NCBI RefSeq assembly: GCF_001887595.1
Contig: NZ_CP017480.1
Location: 2,260,001-2,324,000 of the forward strand
DNA from: Luteibacter rhizovicinus DSM 16549
Lineage (GTDB): Bacteria > Pseudomonadota > Gammaproteobacteria > Xanthomonadales > Rhodanobacteraceae
DNA: 64,000 bases
Reading direction: 5' to 3'
Shown: positions 1 to 13,743 of the stretch, one piece after another
Layout of the letters: each line of letters opens with the position of its first letter
Position numbering within the stretch: the stretch's first letter is position 1
Translations under genes and position numbers: made by a program
Notes under the pieces: model-generated
Databases searched by the model: none
What the model was told of the DNA's origin: nothing
The model's input: only the letters and a program-made list of their open reading frames with translations

Positions 1-2484
<2,484 letters not shown>

Positions 2485-2602
2485 TATAACCCCAAGACGC
2501 TTCACCGTCTTAACTCTCTCTACTCGCTTCCGAATCCGGACGCTTGTCACTCGTTTACACCCTCTGTGGAGCCGGCGCTCAAAAAGCGCTGCTCCCACCC
2601 CT

Positions 2603-2720
2603 TCCCTGGCGGCCATAGCGGCGTGGTACCACCTGATCCCATCCCGAACTCAGAAGTGAAACGCGCATGCGCCGATGGTAGTGTGGCTCAAGCCATGCAA
2701 GAGTAGGTCACCGCCAGGGG
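2603..2720 (+). rRNA. rrf: 5S ribosomal RNA
   Basis: About 118 nt. Closing helix I is visible as CCCTGGCGG (2604-2612) pairing with CCGCCAGGG (2711-2719), and the loop motif CCCATCCCGAACTCAGAAGTGAAAC is typical of 5S. It lies about 120 nt after 23S in the usual 16S-23S-5S order. The last 16 nt are repeated 90 bp downstream, see the repeat at 2705-2863. Confidence 0.95.
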
Positions 2721-2734
2721 CCTTATACCGGAAC

Positions 2735-2763
2735 AACCCGTCTTCGAAAGAAGGCGGGTTTTT
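2735..2763 (+). terminator. Intrinsic terminator of the rrn operon, copy 1
   Basis: AACCCGTCTTC, GAAA loop, GAAGGCGGGTT, then a run of T. Lies 15 nt after 5S. Confidence 0.93.
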
Positions 2764-2824
2764 CTTTGTCTGCGCGCAGCGCAAGACCCGCAACAGGTCA
2801 CCGCCAGGGGCCTTATACCGGAAC

Positions 2825-2853
2825 AACCCGTCTTCGAAAGAAGGCGGGTTTTT
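2825..2853 (+). terminator. Intrinsic terminator of the rrn operon, copy 2
   Basis: Exact second copy of the preceding hairpin and T-run, 90 bp downstream. Tandem terminators would tighten termination before glpR. Confidence 0.93.
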
Positions 2854-2880
2854 CTTTGTCTGCTTTTTACCCGAAACCCC

Positions 2881-2963
2881 TGTGGGAGCCGATTTATCGG
2901 CGATCCCGCGGCAGCGGGCAAGCTCGCGATATCCGGGTTATCGCCGATGAATCGGCTCCCACA
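2881..2963. repeat. REP inverted pair (BIME)
   Basis: A forward REP (core GCCGATTTATCGGC), the inner hairpin CCCGCGGCAGCGGG, a linker, and a reverse REP (core GCCGATGAATCGGC). This is the standard two-element layout seen throughout the window. Confidence 0.93.
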
Positions 2964-3060
2964 GGAGCAGGGCTGCAACCCAGGCTCAACGCAACCGCCG
3001 CATGACACTCTCGCTGCGACCCGGCATCATGTCGCTGTGTCACGGAGTAACGGGATAACG

Positions 3061-3828
3061 ATGGATCCACGATTGAACCGCCGGCAGGAAGAACTCATCG
3101 CGATCGTGCAGCGCGAAGGTTTCGTTGGTGTGGACGAGTTGGCCAGTCATTTCGACGTCGCCCCGCAGACCATCCGCCGCGACCTCAACCTGCTCTCCGA
3201 CAGCGGCCTTATTCGTCGCTACCACGGCGGGGTAAGTCCCTCGTCGAGTGTCGAGAACGTTGCCTACGCGGCGCGCCAGACGCTGCAGGCCGCGGAGAAG
3301 AACCGTATCGCGGCGTCGATCGCAAAACAGATCCCGGATGGCTCCTCGCTCTTCATCAACCTGGGCACCACCAACGAAGGCGTCGGCCGCGCCTTGCTCG
3401 ATCATCGCGACCTGCGTGTCATCACCAACAATCTCAATATCGCGCTCCTGCTCAGCGACAACCCGACGTTCGAGGTGATCGTTGCCGGCGGCGTGGTGCG
3501 TGGTCGCGACCGCGGTGTCACGGGCGAGGCGACGATCGAGCTTATTCGCCAGTTCAAGGTCGACTACGGGATCATCGGTATCTCCGGCATCGAGCTGGAT
3601 GGAACGCTGTTGGATTTCGACTTCCACGAAGTGCGCGTCGCTCAGGCGATCATCGAGCACTCGCGCCAGGTGTATCTGGGCGCGGACCATACGAAGATCG
3701 GGCGCAACGCGATGGTCCGACTCGGCGATTTCTCGCGGGTCGATGCCTGGTTTACCGACAAGACGCCGCCGGAGCCGCTGCTGCCGGTGCTCGAGGCGGC
3801 GGGGACTCAGCTGCACGTGGCGAGCTGA
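3061..3828 (+). CDS. glpR: DeoR-family repressor of glycerol-3-phosphate genes (GlpR)
   Basis: 255 aa DNA-binding repressor. The N-terminal DeoR helix-turn-helix (about residues 5-57) contains VDELASHFDVAPQTIRRDL and the family's RYHGG motif. The C-terminal half is the DeoR sensor domain with the sugar-phosphate-type motif INLGTT and a GITGEA-like VTGEAT. Known GlpR proteins are released from DNA by glycerol-3-phosphate. The start chosen is ATG 3061, MDPRLNRRQEEL; an in-frame extension to 2947 would translate REP sequence and is unlikely. It sits 2 kb before glpDFK, separated by a gene on the other strand, so it must act from its own promoter. GlpR-like sites occur before glpD. Confidence 0.9.
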   Translation: MDPRLNRRQEELIAIVQREGFVGVDELASHFDVAPQTIRRDLNLLSDSGLIRRYHGGVSPSSSVENVAYAARQTLQAAEKNRIAASIAKQIPDGSSLFINLGTTNEGVGRALLDHRDLRVITNNLNIALLLSDNPTFEVIVAGGVVRGRDRGVTGEATIELIRQFKVDYGIIGISGIELDGTLLDFDFHEVRVAQAIIEHSRQVYLGADHTKIGRNAMVRLGDFSRVDAWFTDKTPPEPLLPVLEAAGTQLHVAS

Positions 3829-3843
3829 GGCCCCGCTCGCGCA

Positions 3844-5370
3844 CTAACCGAATTCGGGCTCATGAGGCCAGAGCTCACTCCACGGCTTGCGCGCGGGCCC
3901 GCAAACGAAGATGTCCGGGTGATCACGGCTCTCTTCGTTGACGACGCCCCATGCATTGTCCGAGTGACCGGCGAGGCGGCAATCGACGAAGAGCTCATCC
4001 GCGCGCTCGCGTGAACTCCCCAGCACGATGACCGTCTGCGGCGGAGTCTGCGGATAGCCGCGCAGCCATCCGGAATTGACCGCGGTGATCGGTGCAGGCA
4101 GGCCGTAAGCCTTCCCGAGCAAAGCAATGGCGCCCTGTTCGCCGTAGTTGCCCACGACAATGCCCAGGTTGACCTGCCGCTCGGCGGGCAGGGCGTCCCT
4201 GATGTCTGCCACGCGCGCCACCATTTCGTTCCAGCCAACTTTCTCGCGCAGGTCGTAGTTCCGCTTCAGTGCAAAGTCGCGCAACGGGCCGTTGGTGGTG
4301 ACCGGCATGATGATCATCGCTGCGTAGATGCCGATAGCCGCCACGCCGCTGAAGATCAGCACGGCTATCGTTGTCCGCCACGCCTGATGCAGGGTGCGCA
4401 GCCAGCGCTCGCCAAGCACGGAGCCCATTGCCAGCAGCATCGGGTAAGCGGCGCTGACGTAGTAGAAGCGGCCTCTTAGAAGCATGAACAGCAGCAACGG
4501 GGTGACGTACATCCAGGCCAGCATGCGGTAGCGGGGCGTGCGGAAGTATCCCCACAAGCCCGCGATCCAGACCGGCGCGGCAAACAGGTTGGCATTGATC
4601 AGAAACTGGTCTCGCAGAAAACCTTCCGCGCGACCTTCGTTGACGTCGCGGGCGTGGATGCTCTCCAGGAAGCGGTAGGAAATGAAGTCGTGCCGGGCGA
4701 GCCAGATGAGGTTGGGAGCAAACACGAGGAGCGCCACACCCACGCCCACCCAGAGCCATCGCCCAGCGAGGTATCGCCGCGCATCGGTCAGCAGTAGCCC
4801 GATGACGACGCCTGTCAGCTCGAATGCTATCGAGTACTTGGTCTGCAACCCCAGGCCGGCGAACAGGCCGATCGCCACCCACCAGCGAGGATTGTCGTCG
4901 CGGAGCAGCCGAATGACACTCCACGCGATCAACACCCACCAGAGCATGTCGAACGACGAGTACTGGAACATGGTGGCATTGCTCATGGGCGCAGGCGACA
5001 GCCCGACGGCGATCGTCGCAAAGGCCTGGGCCTGGCGGCTGCCACCCAGGTCACGCGCCATGAGTCCGCTGATCAGGATCACCGCGCTCTGCGCCACGAC
5101 CGAGAACAAGCGCAGCCCCATCAACGAGAGCCCAAACGTTTTCAGTCCCAGAAGCACGAGCGCCGACGTGAGCGGTGGGTAAGGTACGAAGCCCCAATCC
5201 AGATGCTGGGCGTCGCTCAGGAACTGGAGCTCATCGCGATGAAAGCCGTATTGCCCATTGGTCAGCACGTGCGCCAGGCCAAAAAGCCCGGCGATGACGA
5301 GCAGCGGCACGATGCCGCCTTGTGGACGAGGAGCGGTCGTTGCCGGCTTGGGCAGGTCGCGGTTGGACAC
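3844..5370 (-). CDS. GT39/ArnT-like polytopic glycosyltransferase
   Basis: 508 aa membrane protein with about ten predicted hydrophobic segments. After the first segment comes FHRDELQF, the D/E-containing periplasmic loop motif of the ArnT/PMT superfamily (GT-C fold), which transfers a sugar from a polyprenyl-phosphate carrier to lipid A, protein or another glycan. The C-terminal ~120 residues form a soluble periplasmic domain. The acceptor and donor cannot be told from sequence. The gene is tail-to-tail with glpR (15 nt between stops) and diverges from glpD. It has no visible partner genes for aminoarabinose synthesis, so an ArnT role proper is not supported. Confidence 0.75.
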   Translation of the reverse strand: MSNRDLPKPATTAPRPQGGIVPLLVIAGLFGLAHVLTNGQYGFHRDELQFLSDAQHLDWGFVPYPPLTSALVLLGLKTFGLSLMGLRLFSVVAQSAVILISGLMARDLGGSRQAQAFATIAVGLSPAPMSNATMFQYSSFDMLWWVLIAWSVIRLLRDDNPRWWVAIGLFAGLGLQTKYSIAFELTGVVIGLLLTDARRYLAGRWLWVGVGVALLVFAPNLIWLARHDFISYRFLESIHARDVNEGRAEGFLRDQFLINANLFAAPVWIAGLWGYFRTPRYRMLAWMYVTPLLLFMLLRGRFYYVSAAYPMLLAMGSVLGERWLRTLHQAWRTTIAVLIFSGVAAIGIYAAMIIMPVTTNGPLRDFALKRNYDLREKVGWNEMVARVADIRDALPAERQVNLGIVVGNYGEQGAIALLGKAYGLPAPITAVNSGWLRGYPQTPPQTVIVLGSSRERADELFVDCRLAGHSDNAWGVVNEESRDHPDIFVCGPARKPWSELWPHEPEFG

Positions 5371-5629
5371 GTTGGCGTTCCCAGGAGTCGTTGACTAACG
5401 ATCCTTGCTGGTCCCCGCCTTCGGGGCCAGATGAAGGGGGCCAACCGACGTCTTTCGGGGACGAAGTGTGGGCTGGCAGGGACAGGTGTCGGGAGCGTTC
5501 GGTGAGCCCCTTGTGCGAATAGTCAGTAGATCCAGTGGATTAACTGGTCGCTCGACGGCGCGGCGCCCATACTCACCCTGCTCGGCGCTCGCTGTTTCAA
5601 ACAAATGTCGCGTTGCAGTGCAGCGTGCC

Positions 5630-5749
5630 ATGTTCGTTTATGTTCGAATATGCTCACTATTAACGCAGGCCCCGCTTGCTGACCGTGTGAAATGTTCGTT
5701 TTTCGTGCCCTTCGGGCGCTACGTAAAGAAAAACGAACATAGCCGAACA
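5630..5749 (+). promoter_or_regulatory. glpD upstream region with repeated GlpR-like operator half-sites
   Basis: The E. coli GlpR operator is a palindrome built on ATGTTCG / CGAACAT. Here ATGTTCG occurs at 5630-5636, 5640-5646 and 5692-5698, CGAACAT at 5734-5740, and CGAACA at 5744-5749. The last pair belongs to a perfect 13-bp inverted repeat, ATGTTCGTTTTTC (5692-5704) with GAAAAACGAACAT (5728-5740), whose 23-nt spacer contains its own small hairpin GCCCTTCGGGC. Repression of glpDFK by the GlpR encoded at 3.1 kb is inferred. The rest of the 430-bp gap (5371-5629) shows only a GC-rich hairpin near 5410-5432 and no gene. Confidence 0.75.
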
Positions 5750-5800
5750 AGGCGATTCCCCTCTCAGTAAAGCGGTGCCTCCAGCCAAGCGGAGTGCGCG

Positions 5801-7312
5801 ATGGTCGAGCAGGTCGATGTTCTGGTGGTCGGTGGTGGCGTCAATGGCGTCGGAATCGCGCGTGATGCGGTAGGGCGCGGACTGTCGGTGTGGCTGTGCG
5901 AGCGTGACGACCTGGCTTCGCATACCTCGAGCGCGGCGACCAAGCTGATCCACGGCGGGCTGCGCTATCTGGAGCAGTTCGAGTTCGCCCTTGTCGGCAA
6001 GGCGTTGGCCGAGCGCGAGGTCCTGCTCAGGGCCGCACCGCACATCATCTGGCCGCTGCGCTTCATTCTTCCGCACCAGCCGCACCTGCGCCCGGCGTGG
6101 ATGATCCGCATCGGGCTCTTTCTTTATGACCATCTGGGTCGCGGCCGGCGGACGCTGCCCGGGTCGCGCCGCGTGCGTTTTGCCAAGCACGTTACCGGCG
6201 AGCCGCTGCGCAGCGAATTCCACCAGGGCTTCGTCTACTCCGATGCCTGGGTGCAGGATGCCCGCCTGGTCGTGCTCAACGCGATGGATGCCGTGCACCG
6301 TGGCGCGAAGATCGAGACGCACACCAAGTGCATCAGCGCGCGGCGTGATGCGGATGGCTGGACGGCCGAGCTCGAGGCACGCGACGGCAGCCGTCACTTC
6401 GTCAAGGCGCGCGCGCTGGTCAATGCCGCCGGCCCCTGGGCGGCGAGCTTCCTCGACGACGTGGTCCACCTGAAGCATTCGCACACGCTGCGCCTGATCA
6501 AGGGCAGCCACATCGTGGTGCCGAAGATCTTCGATCATCGTTACGCGTACATCTTCCAGCAGCCGGATCGCCGCATCGTCTTCGCCATTCCGTATGAGCG
6601 CGACTTCACGCTGATCGGTACGACGGACATCGAATACAAAGCGGATCCCTCGCACCCGGTGATCGAAGCGGAGGAGACCCAGTACCTGTGCGAGGCGGTG
6701 AACCGCTACTTCAAGAAGCAGCTCACGCCCGCCGATGTCGTGTGGAGCTATAGCGGCGTGCGTCCGCTGCTGCAGGACGAATCCGGCAGCGCCTCGGAAG
6801 TCACGCGCGATTACCTGCTCGATATCGATACGGATGGTGCGCCCCTGCTCAACGTGTTCGGCGGCAAGCTAACCACCTTCCGCAAGCTCTCCGAAGAGGC
6901 CGTCGACAAGCTCGCGCCGCTGCTGGGCAACGACAAACCCGCGTGGACAGCCGACGCACGTCCGCTGCCCGGTGGTGGTGAGCGCGATATCGACGCGCTC
7001 ACCGACGACATCCGCTCTTCGCGTCCGTGGCTGCCGGAGACCTTTGCCTGGCGGCTCACGCACATGTACGGCACGCGCGCCCGCGACCTGCTGGGCGAGG
7101 CCAATGGCCTTGCCGCGCTGGGCGAGCATTTCGGCTCGGATCTGTACCAGGCGGAGGTGGATTACCTGGTCCGCCACGAATGGGCGACCGAAGCCGAGGA
7201 CATCCTGTGGCGCCGGAGCAAGATCGGGCTGCGTGTCGGCCCCGACGATGTGCGTCGCCTCACCGAGTACCTGAACCGGCGTGTCCCCCAGGGGGCTGCC
7301 ACCCACCCGTAG
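5801..7312 (+). CDS. glpD: Aerobic glycerol-3-phosphate dehydrogenase
   Basis: 503 aa FAD enzyme that oxidises glycerol-3-phosphate to dihydroxyacetone phosphate and passes electrons to quinone at the inner membrane face. The N-terminal FAD site is VLVVGGGVNGVGIARD, followed by the family motif SSAATKLIHGGLRYLE. The C-terminal part matches the GlpD helical domain. Length is normal for the family. The start at 5801 has a GGAG ribosome site upstream. First gene of glpD-glpF-glpK, all on the same strand with gaps of 47 and 8 nt, downstream of the GlpR-like sites. Confidence 0.96.
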   Translation: MVEQVDVLVVGGGVNGVGIARDAVGRGLSVWLCERDDLASHTSSAATKLIHGGLRYLEQFEFALVGKALAEREVLLRAAPHIIWPLRFILPHQPHLRPAWMIRIGLFLYDHLGRGRRTLPGSRRVRFAKHVTGEPLRSEFHQGFVYSDAWVQDARLVVLNAMDAVHRGAKIETHTKCISARRDADGWTAELEARDGSRHFVKARALVNAAGPWAASFLDDVVHLKHSHTLRLIKGSHIVVPKIFDHRYAYIFQQPDRRIVFAIPYERDFTLIGTTDIEYKADPSHPVIEAEETQYLCEAVNRYFKKQLTPADVVWSYSGVRPLLQDESGSASEVTRDYLLDIDTDGAPLLNVFGGKLTTFRKLSEEAVDKLAPLLGNDKPAWTADARPLPGGGERDIDALTDDIRSSRPWLPETFAWRLTHMYGTRARDLLGEANGLAALGEHFGSDLYQAEVDYLVRHEWATEAEDILWRRSKIGLRVGPDDVRRLTEYLNRRVPQGAATHP

Positions 7313-7359
7313 CGCCTGCCGGCGCTTCCCAGCCATGAAACCCGATGGAGAGACGGATC

Positions 7360-9722
<2,363 letters not shown>

Positions 9723-9741
9723 TGGTGCGGTGTGTGCACTT

Positions 9742-9824
9742 TGTGGGAGCCGATTCATCGGCGATTGGGTGCTCGTGGCGAGATTGCCCGCTACCGCGGG
9801 ATCGCCGCTGAAGCGGCTCCCACA
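9742..9824. repeat. REP inverted pair
   Basis: Forward element with GATTCATC core and reverse element with GCTGAAGC core. The two halves use different but self-complementary arms. Confidence 0.92.
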
Positions 9825-9853
9825 CAGAGCGCAAAGGCTCTTACACAGGGCAC

Positions 9854-9893
9854 AAAAAAAGGGCGGCGCATTCACTGCGTCGCCCCTTTTTTT
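9854..9893. terminator. Bidirectional intrinsic terminator
   Basis: A7-GGGCG...CGCCCC-T7 hairpin, A-tract on one side and T-tract on the other, between convergent glpK and the PfkB kinase gene. It would serve both strands. Confidence 0.93.
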
Positions 9894-9900
9894 AGGCCTT

Positions 9901-9923
9901 TCGCCGATGAATCGGCTCCTACC
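9901..9923. repeat. Solitary REP, reverse orientation
   Basis: Single TCGCCGATGAATCGGCTCCT element directly after the terminator and 7 nt from the stop of the kinase gene. Confidence 0.88.
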
Positions 9924-9930
9924 GAAGCGA

Positions 9931-10866
9931 TCAGGGCAGGTCGTAACCGAACTGGTCCTTGAACTCCGTGGCGAACTGCTCGTACGTGAAGTACTGGTTC
10001 TGCGTGCCCGGATGTTCGACCTTCAGCGCGCCCATGAGCGAGGCCATGTTGCCGATGGTCTTCCAGTCGTAGTTCTTCATGATGCCGAAGATGAGGCCGG
10101 CGCGGTACGCGTCGCCGCAGCCGGTCGGATCGACAACCTTGCGCTCGCGTGCCGGCTGCACCGTGATGATCTCGCCGCCAACGTGGATCAGCGAGCCGCG
10201 CGGACCCTGCGTGATGATGTAGGCGGTGACCTTGGATGCGATCTCGTCCGCGCTCCAGCCCGTGCGCTGCTGCAGCAGCTGCGACTCGTAGTCGTTGACG
10301 ATGACGTACGTGGACTTCTCGATCATCGAGCGGAACTCGTCGCCGTTGAACAGCGGCATCGCCTGGCCCGGATCGAAGATGAAAGGCACGCCGCGCGCGG
10401 CGAACTCTTCCACGTGCTGCAACATCGCTTCGCGACCATCCGGTGCGACGATGCCGAACGAGTAGTCCGGGATGTCACGCACGTGGTTCTCGTGCGCGCT
10501 GGACATCGCACCCGGATGGAAGGCGGTGATCTGGTTGTTGTCCAGGTCGGTGGTGATGAAGCACTGCGGGGTGAACTGGTCGTCGAACTGGCGCACGCCG
10601 TCCAGACGGATGTCGAACTTTTCCAGGTGCGCGCGGTACGGCGCAAAGTCCTGGCCGACGGTGGCGACCGGCATCGGCGAACCGCCGAGCAGCTTCAGGT
10701 TGTAGGCGATGTTGCCGGCGCAGCCGCCGAATTCGCGACGCATGGCAGGCACCAGGAACGACACATTCAGGATATGGACCTGGTCCGGAATGATGTGGTT
10801 CTTGAACTGGTCCTGGAACACCATGATGGTGTCGTAGGCGAGCGATCCGCAGATAACGGCAGTCAT
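9931..10866 (-). CDS. PfkB-family sugar/nucleoside kinase (adenosine kinase-like)
   Basis: 311 aa ribokinase-fold kinase. The N-terminal substrate domain has GGCAGNIAYNLKLLGG, and the ATP/anion-hole motif DPTGCGDAYRAG carries the catalytic aspartate. Overall flavour resembles bacterial adenosine kinase-like proteins, but the true substrate (adenosine, ribose or another sugar) is not decided by sequence. Start ATG at 10866, MTAVICGSLAYDTI; a longer in-frame extension to 11028 has no family similarity. It diverges from mreB across a 272-bp gap. Confidence 0.8.
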   Translation of the reverse strand: MTAVICGSLAYDTIMVFQDQFKNHIIPDQVHILNVSFLVPAMRREFGGCAGNIAYNLKLLGGSPMPVATVGQDFAPYRAHLEKFDIRLDGVRQFDDQFTPQCFITTDLDNNQITAFHPGAMSSAHENHVRDIPDYSFGIVAPDGREAMLQHVEEFAARGVPFIFDPGQAMPLFNGDEFRSMIEKSTYVIVNDYESQLLQQRTGWSADEIASKVTAYIITQGPRGSLIHVGGEIITVQPARERKVVDPTGCGDAYRAGLIFGIMKNYDWKTIGNMASLMGALKVEHPGTQNQYFTYEQFATEFKDQFGYDLP

Positions 10867-11069
10867 GGCGTAGGTGACCCTGGAAGAATGAATGGCGCGA
10901 CCGTCGATCCGGCCGCAGCGGGTGCCGAACGCGACGGGTCCGGCAAACCGACGGATCGTACCCAAAATCGCGCGCCGAGGCGACTCCCGGAGTCGTACAG
11001 AATTACGTAATCGCGAGAGAATCCCCACGCATCACCCGGACTTACAAGGCTTTCTTAACTTCTTCGCCC

Positions 11070-11098
11070 TTGCGTGGGGGAGTAGGCCAATCTAGACT
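11070..11098 (+). promoter_or_regulatory. Candidate sigma-70 promoter for mreB
   Basis: TTGCGT (11070-11075), a 17-nt spacer, and TAGACT (11093-11098), about 40 nt before the mreB ATG. Match to consensus by eye only. Confidence 0.4.
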
Positions 11099-11108
11099 CG
11101 CACGCTAA

Positions 11109-12185
<1,077 letters not shown>

Positions 12186-12226
12186 TGGCCGCGCGCGACG
12201 GCGCGCTGGCCGGAACGCGCTGAGCC

Positions 12227-13255
12227 ATGGCCCTCAATCGCGACGATCAGTCGCCGCTGTTCGCGCCCGGTGTGGCGGGGACCCTGCGGTTGATCGTCTA
12301 TCTCGCGCTCGCCTGTGTGCTCATGGTGCTCGATCACCGCGGCGGCTGGCTCGGTAACGTCCGTTACGGGCTGTCCATCGTGGTCGAACCGATCTACCGG
12401 ATCGCCGGTCTGCCGTCGCAAGGTTTCCAGGCGGCGACGGTGGCGTTCGCCGATCGCCAGCGCCTGACCGAGGCCAACCAGCGCCTGCGGGAAGACCTGC
12501 TCCTGGCCAATGCCAAGCTCAACCGCATGGCCTCGGTGGCCGAGCAGAACCAGCGGCTCAAGGAACTGCTGGACACCCAGCACAGCCTCTCGCTCAACGT
12601 GCAGCTCGCGCGCCTCATCGGCGTGGATCTGGGTACCTTCCGTCACCGGATCGTGCTCAACGTCGGTGCGCGCGACAAGGTGCAGGCCGGCCAGGTGGTG
12701 ATCGATGCACGCGGCGTGATGGGCCAGATCGTCGAAGTGATGCCGACCACCTCGGTCGCCATGCTGATCACCGATCCGAACCACGCGATCCCCGTCACCA
12801 TCGAGCGCACCGGCCTGCGCACGGTGGCTTATGGCTCGCGCGGGGGCGACATGCTCGTGCTGCCCAATATTCCCGTCTCCGCCGATGTGCAGTCCGGCGA
12901 CAAGCTGGTCACCTCCGGCCTGGGCGGGCGCTTCCCGCCGGGCTTCCCGGTGGGTGAGATTCGCGACGTGGCGCAGACGGCCTCGGGGACGTTCCTGTCC
13001 GCGCAGGCGAAACCGGCCGCCGATCTGGATCGCAGCGAGGATGTGCTCCTGCTGCACGATCTGGCCGAGCAGGACGGTCCGCCGCCGCTCGCGCCGAACG
13101 CCGGTCCGCCAGCCGGCCTCGCGCCGGATCCGAATGCGCCGCCGACCGTACCCGTCGCGCCGACCCTGCCCAAGGTGACCTCACCGACGGCGACGCCGGT
13201 GCCCGCACGCGCCAGCTCGTCCACGGGCAATACATCGACGGGGACGACGCCATGA
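12227..13255 (+). CDS. mreC: Rod shape-determining protein MreC
   Basis: 342 aa bitopic inner-membrane protein. One transmembrane segment (about residues 19-36), then a periplasmic coiled coil (RQRLTEANQRLREDLLLANAK), then the beta-rich MreC domain that activates PBP2. The last ~65 residues are a proline/alanine/threonine-rich tail, common in this order and probably disordered. Its stop overlaps the mreD start by 4 nt (ATGA), which indicates translational coupling. Confidence 0.95.
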   Translation: MALNRDDQSPLFAPGVAGTLRLIVYLALACVLMVLDHRGGWLGNVRYGLSIVVEPIYRIAGLPSQGFQAATVAFADRQRLTEANQRLREDLLLANAKLNRMASVAEQNQRLKELLDTQHSLSLNVQLARLIGVDLGTFRHRIVLNVGARDKVQAGQVVIDARGVMGQIVEVMPTTSVAMLITDPNHAIPVTIERTGLRTVAYGSRGGDMLVLPNIPVSADVQSGDKLVTSGLGGRFPPGFPVGEIRDVAQTASGTFLSAQAKPAADLDRSEDVLLLHDLAEQDGPPPLAPNAGPPAGLAPDPNAPPTVPVAPTLPKVTSPTATPVPARASSSTGNTSTGTTP

Positions 13256-13743
13256 ACAAGGTTCGTGTCCGCCAGCTGTGGTTCGCGGCGACGCTGTTGC
13301 TGTCGCTGTTCCTCATGCTGATTCCGCTGCCGGGGCCGCTGACGCCGTTCAAGCCCTACTGGCCGGCGCTGATCCTGCTCTACTGGTGCCTGCAGTCGGG
13401 CGACCGCGTCACGCTCGGCCTCGCCTTCTGCCTGGGCGTCGGTGCCGATCTCTTCGACGGCGTGCTGCTTGGCGAACAGGCGCTGCGCCTTACGGCGATG
13501 GTCTTCATCGCGCTGCGCTTCCGCTCGCGGCTGCGCTTCTTCCCCATGTGGCAACAGTCGCTGGCCGTGCTCGGTCTGCTGCTGAATGACCGCGTGCTCC
13601 TGCTGCTCATCCGCGTGTTCGCCGGCGATCCGCTGCCGCCACCCGAATACTGGATCTCGCCGCTGGTGGGCGCGGCGCTGTGGCCGTTCGTCTTCCTGAT
13701 CCTCGACGACCTCCGCGCACGCCTGCGCATCCACGACACATGA
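13252..13743 (+). CDS. mreD: Rod shape-determining membrane protein MreD
   Basis: 163 aa inner-membrane protein with five or six hydrophobic segments and the family's charged loop LGEQALRLT. It works with MreC to link MreB to RodA/PBP2. Coupled on both sides: ATGA overlaps with mreC upstream and with mrdA downstream. Confidence 0.93.
   Translation: MNKVRVRQLWFAATLLLSLFLMLIPLPGPLTPFKPYWPALILLYWCLQSGDRVTLGLAFCLGVGADLFDGVLLGEQALRLTAMVFIALRFRSRLRFFPMWQQSLAVLGLLLNDRVLLLLIRVFAGDPLPPPEYWISPLVGAALWPFVFLILDDLRARLRIHDT

Larger units (their letters stand above)
2705..2863 (+). repeat. Direct duplication of the 5S 3' end plus terminator
   Basis: Bases 2705-2773 and 2795-2863 are identical (69 nt, period 90). 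Each copy holds the last 16 nt of 5S, the short trailer and the complete terminator hairpin. The 21 nt between them are GC-rich and not related. This looks like the residue of a second 5S gene of which only the tail remains, or of a recombination between rrn operons. Confidence 0.95.

Noticed and set aside
2947-3060. N-terminal extension of GlpR
   Set aside because: The extra residues derive from a REP and intergenic DNA, while family similarity starts at ATG 3061.
5371-5629. Possible small gene between the GT39-like gene and glpD
   Set aside because: Frames here lack ribosome sites and family features; the region looks regulatory.
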